DNA from: Cryptomeria japonica
Lineage: Eukaryota; Streptophyta; Pinopsida; Cupressales; Cupressaceae
DNA: 64,000 nt
Reading direction: 5' to 3'
Assembly: GCF_030272615.1 (NCBI RefSeq)
Contig: NC_081412.1
Coordinates: 143,114,247 to 143,178,246 of the forward strand
Shown here: positions 56,600 through 64,000 of the stretch, one piece after another
Layout: each line of letters opens with the position of its first letter
Position numbering within the stretch: the stretch's first letter is position 1
Program-made: the position numbers and the translations under genes
Notes under the pieces: model-generated
The model's input: only the letters and a program-made list of their open reading frames with translations
What the model was told of the DNA's origin: nothing
Databases searched by the model: none

Positions 56600-57386
56600 G
56601 TGATTATTTCAAAAAAATTGAAATTTCCAAAGGACAAAGTCAATAGGTGATTATTGGTTTAGGAAGATATGCTTTGTTGATTTTACCACTATTGTTTGTT
56701 CATTGTGATAAAGCATCTCTTTGTTGAAAAGCATGTCCTTTCAAAATTTCTTCATCAAACTCTATCCTATAGCCACATAAGTAATGGTGAAAATGGTGTA
56801 GGAATGTCCTATGTTTTAATAAGATCTTGCGATTGACATATAAGAATCTTATTCTTTTCTAAGTAGCTTTATAACTGGGCTTTCTTTTCTTAAGGTGATA
56901 CTTAAAAGTCATATAAGCATCTGACAATTTACAAGTTTGTTTGATTCCAATGTTGGTGCAATTCTGATTTTGATATAACTTAGGTTCAAAATAGGAAAGA
57001 TATATCCAAGATAATGAACATAGGATAGATTGATCAAGCTTCATGATAGAGGATTTGATATACCCTAATGAGAGACTTGACAATGATGTTGATCTTTTGC
57101 ACTGAAGATGTTTGAATCAACAACTTGTTGAATGTTTATGCTTATAGAAACCATTCTGGAATAGCCTATTGGATTAGTGACCTAGTTGTTGAACTAGTTT
57201 GAAAATGTGTGATGGTTTAGAGACAAATCTACTCAAGAAGTGTTTTGATACTGATGTTTTGAAACTTTAGTATGATCTGGTGTTTAAATGTTGGAAAGCC
57301 TTTGTACTACCCTTTTGATCAATTTTTCTGGTAATTGGTTGGATTTTTTCTCACTCTCAGATAATAATTTTCTTCAATTTTTAATC
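56600..57386 (-). other. 5' leader of the outer element
   Basis: AT-rich, non-coding. The element that begins at 57387 cuts it, so the primer site and 5' LTR of the outer element are not visible. Confidence 0.5.
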
Positions 57387-59038
57387 TGTAGCGTCGTAAA
57401 TTGTACGCACTTGCTAGGGTGGTACAATTTCACACCTATTTTAGTACCCGCCTTGGCGCATTTTGCATTTTGCATTACATTTCCCCTTTAGCACTTAATT
57501 AATTAAATTAATTAGGTCTAAGGTTCTATTTTATCATCTCCCATATCATAAAGTTGGGCCCTTTCATTAAAGTGCACGCTTTTCATTTTATTCCTCCTAT
57601 ACATCATTTAATCAAAAACCCTAATTAGGTCCTATTTTGAACTTGGGGGCTTGATTTCGGGGGTCAAAACATCTCACAATCAGCTGTAACTTTGGGATTC
57701 ACTCTAAAATCATCATATCCGATGGCCCTGAAAATTTGGTGAAAAGTTGTTGGGACCATGGCACCCGGAGTGCAACATGGTCCCAGACATTTTTCCCAAA
57801 ATTTTAGGAGCGCGATCCAATCATAAAATAAAGCTTAGCCCCAAGAAATTGGCAGGAGATTCAATCTCTAGGTCGGCCAAAAGTTGAAATTAAGACCTAG
57901 GGTTTCATATATAAGAGCTCTCTTTCTTCATTTGAAAGGATCCGAATTTTGGCTTTCGAGGACCTTCTATGCAGCGAAAGAGTAGATCTTTGAAGACTTC
58001 AATAACATTCAACATCCATCCATCAAGCATTCATCAATTTCATTCATTTAGGGCTTGGGAGACATTGAAGAACAATAGGAGATTACCGACTGAAGATTGG
58101 CTTGTACTCCTCCCTTGAGGGTTGGGTATGATTTCATGTTGTTTTCATGTCTTTGCATAAGCTTCAATATATCCTTTATTCATGCTTTAGATTACTTTGC
58201 ATCTTGATTTAGAGCATTTACATTATCATTTACAAGCAATTAGGGTTTACTTTCTAGGTTGCTCTAGTTTGCTTTCTTGCATTTAAGGACCTTGCACACA
58301 CAATACATTTTACAATACAACTTGGCTATTCGTGGAGGTGGAAATCACCGAAGTGGGGGTTTGACTAAGGCAAAACCCTATATAGCCACCCAAACACCTT
58401 TTCAGATATAAGTGTAGGTTTCAGGACTCGGACGACGCCGCAAGTTACAGATCCGGAAGAAGCAGACGGAGACCAAACAACACACCAAATCTCAAAGAAA
58501 AAGACCAGGACAGGGGCGTCGGGCGCCCTGGTCTTGCCAGGACAGGGGTGCTGGGTGCCCTGGTCCCTGGGACAGGGGCGCTGGGTGCCTTGGTCCTCCT
58601 GACAGACAGCATTTTCAGCATTTTTGACAGCTTTTCCAGAGTGCAAAACAACAGTTTCCGGAGCAGTTTCAGGGGCAGAATCAGGACAGTGGCGCCCGCG
58701 CCCCTGTCCCAAACATTTTCAGTCAGATTTTAACTTCGGGTACGCATTTACATTCTTGTCTTGTCCTTGTGTTTACAGCTTTCCATTGTTTAAGTTCAAT
58801 TCTGCAATCTTGTCATTAGTTCATACTTGCACTTTGAGGTTAGGGATTGAACTTGCATCATTTTATCTATCATTTGCAACAAGGGAATAGAAATCCTAAT
58901 AGGTATCCGGTGGCTCTCTCTTCCACAAAAAGAAGTAGCCAATTGTGTGATACCTCTAGGCTCTTTCGTATTCCACAAATGTGTGATTGAAAGTGAGATT
59001 AGGGCATGTTTGCTTAGTGTCACTTTTTCTCCTACACA
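57387..59038 (+). repeat. 5' LTR of the third element
   Basis: TGTAGCGTCGTAAATTG...CTACACA. TATA box TATATAAG at 57908-57915. The end is set by the primer site at 59042 and could be confirmed only with the full 3' LTR. Confidence 0.75.
58505..58600 (+). repeat. G+C-rich hairpin repeats in the LTR
   Basis: Three tandem copies, about 31 bases each, of CCAGGACAGGGGCG...CCCTGGTC, each able to fold because GACCAGG and CCTGGTC are complementary. An inverted copy of the core (GGCGCCCGCGCCCCTGTCCC) lies at 58692-58711. It lies downstream of the TATA box, so it would be in the RNA. Confidence 0.75.
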
Positions 59039-59041
59039 TTT

Positions 59042-59059
59042 TGGTGAACCCGACGTGAA
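59042..59059 (+). other. Primer-binding site, tRNA-Trp
   Basis: TGGTGAACCCGACGTGAA is complementary over 18 bases to the 3' end of plant tRNA-Trp as I remember it (…TTCACGTCGGGTTCA plus CCA). Confidence 0.75.
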
Positions 59060-59197
59060 TCTATCATTGCTTCCTCTTGCATTGGATTTGTTAGATCTAG
59101 ATCTAGATTTAGTGTGTTTTCATTTCATTTTCATTAAAAAGAAAAAAAAAAAGTGTGCTTCTTTGCATTGTGTGTTTAAATTTTATGCAATTTCAAA

Positions 59198-62100
59198 ATG
59201 TCAGATGTTTATTTGCAAGATGTTCATATTTGTGATGATTATGAGTTAGATGAAGCTTTAGATGAATTTTTGAAACCTAAATATACCAAACCTTCATTTT
59301 ACCAAAAACTCATAAACATTGTTACTATGCCATTTCGTTGTGATGAGAAAGATAAGTCGAATGATTCCTCTCAAGGGTACATTCCTATCAGCTCTTCCAC
59401 TAAATCTAGTAACATGGTTGTTTTCAATGATCCCCTCTATGAAGAGATATCTCCTTTTGAATCAAAAGATAAACCTTTTAATAGATATGATCATGCTTTG
59501 TTGAATGATGCCCTTGATGCCTTTGTGTCTCCTAAAAAACACTCCCTTCATGAGGATCCTTTTGTGCAAGAAGATGACATTATCCCTACATTTCCTAGTG
59601 ATGGCCTTTCCTTTTCCAACAAAATTCCCACTAGAGATGATGAATTAATGGTAAATGCTTACCCTTCTCCTAAAGTTGGTCTTACCCATAAGCATCCCTT
59701 AGAGAAAGAAGATGAAATAATAAGCAATTTCCTTAATTCTCTCTCCCCTATTGAACATATTTTGAGGAAAGAGGATGAGTTTAACACATCTATTGATGCT
59801 CTCCCTACTAAGGATGAGGAATTAATAAACAATGTTATCTCCTCTCCCAAAATTGGCAACACTTCAAACATTCCTTTCAACAACCTCACTATTTGGGATG
59901 AACCATTAGAAGAAGGTATAGATTATTCTCTACCCCTAGCCAAAGGGGATGAAATCAAGATTGGAAACTCCCTTGATAGTTTCTCTCCTTCCTTGAATCT
60001 CAATTATTCTCCCTCTAAAAATAAAGCATCTCCCTCTCCTCAACTTGGTTCTACTCATAAGGAAACCCTAGTTCAAAGCAAGATGGTTAAAATTTCTTTC
60101 AAAGATCTCCCTCTCAAAAGTGAGACTTTAGAGAGTAGTGTTGATCCTTCTCCTAGAGAGTTTATTCCCCATGTAGATCCTGTGATGATAAAGGATGATA
60201 TGACCTTTCCTAGTATTACTCTTCCTACTAGAACATCAATGCCTATCCCTTGTCTCTCTCCTAAAATTGATTTGATCTGTGATAAGATTTTAGTGCAAGA
60301 GAAGACTATCAATAATTCTCCCAACACTTTTGTTCATTCTTCTAAACCATCCTCAATCAATTTGATACATGTGAATGAGACACCTAACAAACCTCTCTTC
60401 ACTGTCCAAGGTGCTTGTCCTTCTCAAATTTCTCAACCTTTAAATAAGCCTATCTTAGTGGTTCAAGGTGGTTATGCTAATGATTCTTTTTGCACTCCTA
60501 AGAAACCTATTATTACTGTGCAAGGAGGTTATTCTTCTAAGAGCCCTTATGAGTATGCTAAGCAATTGACTAGAGAGAGTTATCATGCGGTTGCCCATAC
60601 TTATAGTACTAGAAACAATAGGCAACCTAATCCTCCTCCAGTTATCCCAACTTCACTTCCTCCTTCCCAACCTATTCTTCCTCAAGCTCCACGTATTTCA
60701 CAAGTTCTTGGTAAGGAATATGATCTCATAGAACAACTTAAAGCTACCCCTGCTAAGATATCCCTTTGGGATTTGATCCAAACTTCTTCCGCTCATCATG
60801 GGATGTTACAAGATGCCTTGAAAGATTTGAATGTTCCTCCACCTAATACATCTAGTAATATAGTGTCTTTGGTTAACTCTGTGATGAATCCTAAAGCTCA
60901 AATTGTGTTTACCCAAGATGAGTTGCCTACTAGTGAAATTCAACATCAATATGCTCCCTTGATGATTGTGGTTATCATAAATGACACTGCTATAAGACGA
61001 ACACTGGTAGATAATGGTTATGGCCTTAATGTGTGTAGCATCAATCTATTGCATAAGATGAATGTGGATACATCCCTTATTGAGCCTGACTCTCGTCCCA
61101 TTTGAGGCTTTGATAATGTTGCTAAGTCTTCATTAGGTATTATCACCTTACCTGTCACAGTGGGACCTGTTACTTTGCCTACTCCTATCCATGTTATGTT
61201 GGGAAATCTAACATACAACTTGTTATTAGGGAGGCCTTGGATTCACAGTATGCAAGTTGTCCCCTCTACATTGCATAGACAAGTTAAATTAATTTATAAC
61301 AATAAGACATATACCTTGATAGGTGACACTAATCTTCAAGCTTGTTTGCAAACATCTAAGCCTTCCTCTTCTAGTAATGACTCTTTGAACAAGATACCTA
61401 TGGATGAATCATCACCCTCTAATAATCAAAATTCTTTGGATGAGTCTGAAGCTCCTGAAGAAGATCCTTCTCAACTTGAGTCTACACATGAAAAGGCTTT
61501 TGATCCTGAGAAGGTTCTCGCAGAAGACGATTGGGGATCCCTTGATTTTAATCCCACCTTTGTAGGTGAATATAGGGTTCCTCCTAGAGATCTTAAAGGT
61601 AAAAAGAAGGAAGAAACTAGAGATCAATCAGTCTTACTTGAACCTATGAGCAATAATTTTGTGGCCGCTTCTCAAACTTCTTCTCCTCACACTTCTAATT
61701 CTGAAGGATTTGATTCTTTGTCTTATGAAAAACCACCTTCTCTTCCTGAAATGGCTGATCATTATGGTCATGGTTTTTGCATTTTTGCTAAGCATGGGTA
61801 TCATGGAAATGGTTGTGGTGCTCATGAACAAGGGATAAAAGTTCCTCTAGAGACTAATTTTCACAATTATGCCTTTGGACTTGGCTATAATCCCTGCAAA
61901 CGTACCAAAGCATCTAAAAGACCATCTCTCAATGTGAATGCTATATTTAGTAGTGATTATGATCTCACTTCAACTAAATCATCTTCTACTTCTATCGACT
62001 CTTATTCCTCTCATAAGGAAATCTTGGCAATGAACAAATCTCTTTATGAATCCCCTCAAATTTCTAAATCCACTTATGAATCTTTATCTCCTATTCATCA

Positions 62101-62281
62101 TAAAGTCCTTTCCTCTAGGGATAAGGCTCTAATAAATTACACTCATCTCTCTTCTAAGATTTCTTGTGACTTTTCGTCTTCAATTTTTATAATTTTATAC
62201 ATGTTTTTGATCTCACTTATAGTTGAGCATTTAGCATGTCATATTCAAATACCTCATTCAATCTATCATGTCTTTAAATAA
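59198..62281 (+). pseudogene. Gag-linker/protease ORF of the third element, one TGA
   Basis: One frame of about 1028 codons broken only by TGA at 61103-61105, one C-to-T step from CGA. The N-terminal half is acidic and low-complexity with repeats of the sort DEEL and SPKIG, without a Gag capsid domain. Three VQG repeats (about 60400-60540) follow. The block EYDLIEQLKATPAKIS (about 60718) matches the linker in the two Tat-like elements. The protease site reads VDNGYGLNVCS (about 61011), with DNG for DGG, and [12 protein letters not shown] (about 61217). A G-patch-like YGHGFCIFAKHGYHGNG lies at about 61764. No zinc knuckle. The product is probably a structural or maturation helper, but the protease may be inactive. 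Confidence 0.75.
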
Positions 62282-63957
62282 CATTAATGGCTGTTATGTT
62301 GCTCATCATTATGTGACATTGGTAGCTCATATACTGGGGGCCCATTGTCATTCATGATGGTACAATTTCAAGTGCAATCATATTTTTGAAGCAACATAAT
62401 AGCCTAATTTTCTTGTTCCTATGGGGACAAGAGTGATTTCATACATCTCTTCTTTTGCTTATGTCTAAATCTCTCCCTGGAAGATTGCGTAAGTCCTTCT
62501 CATTGACCTTATCCTTGGGAGGCAATGATCTTTCCTTATTTTTATCTAAGGATCCACTTTTTCCTATTTTATGGATGGTGTGAACTTTATTGCTTGATGT
62601 TATTCCTTGTATGCATTTGTTGTTGTTTGTTCAAGGATTCTCTCTTACAAGAGGTGCAAGTCCTTGACTACAACCTCTTTTGCACTTGGTAAAATACATC
62701 CATAATGAATTCACTCTCCCAATTGGGTTAAAAAGAGCGTCATCCTTCATTAATAATCATTTTCACCTTGCAAAAGAAGGAAGTATTGCATTCTTATTCT
62801 CTTCTTTGTCTTATTCTATAAGATGTTATATTTGTCTAAGAAAATTTCTCTCAGGGATAGGTGTCTTTTGTACAAAGATCTCTTCTCCTCTAAGGATCTC
62901 CTTTACACTTATTACAAGATATCCCTTTTCAACTATCTTATCCTTGCTTAAAGAGTGCAAAACTCTCTTGCTTGGATCTATGACATTGTTGCATTTTTTT
63001 GGGTATCTTCTTTTGTAATAAAGGTAGGTATCCTTGTTCTACTTTACTTATGACATTAACATTACACTTTTTGAGCAATGGGTCATTCTCGGAACCAGAG
63101 CACAGACTCTTAGAGCGAGATGTCTCCATTTTTCTTTTATACAAGGTGATTATTCTCGGAACCAGAGCACAGACTCTTAGAGAGAGATGTCACGCTTTTG
63201 TACTATACATATACAGGTTGTAGCATACTCGGGCATAGACTCCTATGAGATGCTTCTAACCTCACTTACACACACATGCACGAGGTTGAGTGGAACTAGC
63301 GGCATAAGGCTAGACTTTCTCACTCTCCTCCCTTACATGGATCACCTAGACAGACTCTAGGGGCTAGTTTTCCATGTCCTTTTTCACATGGATCACCTAG
63401 ACAAGATCTAGGGGCGAGAAGTCCGTGTTTTTCTCTCTCACTATTCTTCTCATGGATCACCAATGTGTGTATTCATGCTTTTTTTCCTTTCTTTTCTTCT
63501 CTTTGCATTTTGTTTCCATTTACATCCTTCATCTTGTGTTAGAGAACTCTCAAATCCTCACACTCTTTGTTGTGCTGGAATTGAGATTTAGTCCTCTTTC
63601 TTACAAAATGACTCTCCATTAGTTTTTGATCTCATATCAAATCTTCTTGTGAGCATTTGCCATCAATATTCTTTAACAATTCGAAGTGGTAAACATGATA
63701 CCCTGTTTCAACTCACTAAAATTAGCAAGCCGAAATAGGGGGGGCATATAGCTACCCTCAAATTTTCATCACCTTCCTTAGTAAGCATTAGGTGATTTTG
63801 TGATCTAACATGTGGTTTTGTAGGGTGCGGTTCCTAACTATGTACTGCAGATGCCGCTGGGGGCTTCGTTCGACAGACTTATGGATATATCCTTTTTCAA
63901 ATAATGTTTACTTTTCTGTACTTTAGCTTGCATATGCACGTAGTGTTCATATGACCG
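62282..63957 (+). other. 3' untranslated region of the third element, with duplications
   Basis: No gene. Two pairs of direct repeats: TTCTCGGAACCAGAGCACAG (63088 and 63154), and ATGGATCACCTAGACARRA/TCTAGGGGC (63335 and 63390). A purine run ATAGGGGGGGCATA at 63735 resembles a second, internal polypurine tract. Confidence 0.6.
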
Positions 63958-64000
63958 CTAAAGTGGGGGCTAAATGTAGCATCGTAAATTGTATGCACTT
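63958..64000 (+). repeat. Polypurine tract and start of the 3' LTR (cut by the window)
   Basis: AAAGTGGGGGCTAAA is followed at 63975 by TGTAGCATCGTAAATTG, matching the first 26 bases of the 5' LTR except two transitions, both at CG sites. Confidence 0.85.

Larger units (their letters stand above)
26042..57386 (-). mobile_element. Outer Tat-like Ty3/gypsy element, minus strand, partly nested
   Basis: Read on the minus strand: leader (57386-56600), gag (56599-55120), protease and G-patch (55119-52320), RT, RNase H, second RNase H and integrase (52201-49096), spacer, antisense PMD gene (28292-31127 on plus), polypurine tract and 3' LTR (27958 leftward). The inner element 32434-48523 lies in the spacer between integrase and the PMD gene. 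Its 5' LTR is not in the window; it is presumably beyond the element that starts at 57387. Lack of a chromodomain and presence of a second RNase H place it in the Tat group. Confidence 0.8.
57387..64000 (+). mobile_element. Non-autonomous gypsy-type element with gag-linker/protease ORF only (runs off the window)
   Basis: A 1652-bp 5' LTR, a tRNA-Trp primer site, one long ORF and a purine tract are followed by the first 26 bases of the 3' LTR. The ORF has protease and G-patch-like parts but no RT, RNase H or integrase, so it depends on another element. The target duplication cannot be checked. It appears inserted in the leader of the outer element. Confidence 0.8.

Noticed and set aside
58365-58733. 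Open frames on both strands over the G+C-rich repeats of the third LTR
   Set aside because: They come from the low stop density of the repeat units. The translation is repeat-derived and lies in an LTR.

Overview
No host gene is visible in this window. It is a stack of retroelements, as expected for intergenic DNA of a large plant genome. The plant assignment rests on several features: Ty3/gypsy polyproteins with a second RNase H, plant-type LINE proteins (DUF4283-like ORF1, zf-RVT and RNase H in ORF2), plant mobile domain (PMD) proteins, and primer sites matching plant initiator tRNA-Met and tRNA-Trp. A gymnosperm would fit, but that is only a guess.

Layout. 1-5771: a decayed minus-strand transposon gene split by a solo LTR (1831-2921, target duplication GGTTG), a diverged repeat, and a minus-strand LTR-like fragment. 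5772-13336: a young non-autonomous LTR retrotransposon with two 1174-bp LTRs and AATTG target duplications. It has a five-zinc-knuckle protein and a long accessory ORF but no reverse transcriptase. 14736-16269: an internally deleted LINE derivative with a 17-bp target duplication. 16287 to about 26041: a LINE with ORF1, ORF2 and an extra ORF3; a 1660-bp solo LTR (19312-20971, duplication AGAGC) interrupts ORF2. From about 26042 rightwards: a minus-strand Tat-like gypsy element (the 'outer' element), running 3' LTR, antisense PMD gene, integrase, RT, protease, gag. A 16.1-kb plus-strand Tat-like element (32434-48523, 781-bp LTRs, duplication ATTTG; the 'inner' element) lies inside it. A gag/protease-only element (57387 to beyond the window) appears to lie in its 5' leader.

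The most interesting structure is the antisense PMD gene, present in both Tat-like elements. Comparing the two copies reveals a two-exon gene: a TATA-like box, a short first exon of 22-25 codons, a donor GTAHGTA at the same aligned position, an intron packed with short degenerate repeats, an acceptor before a matching GAG codon, and a long PMD exon. By my count both introns are 718 bp although their sequences differ. Unrelated accessory ORFs sit in the LINE (ORF3) and in the young LTR element (ORF2).

Almost every broken reading frame fails by C-to-T change in CG or CHG context (CAG to TAG, CGA to TGA, TGG to TAG). The differences between LTR pairs follow the same pattern in the 5772-13336 element. 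This looks like deamination of methylated cytosine in silenced DNA. Coordinates of ends marked approximate are by eye; no alignment or database search could be run.
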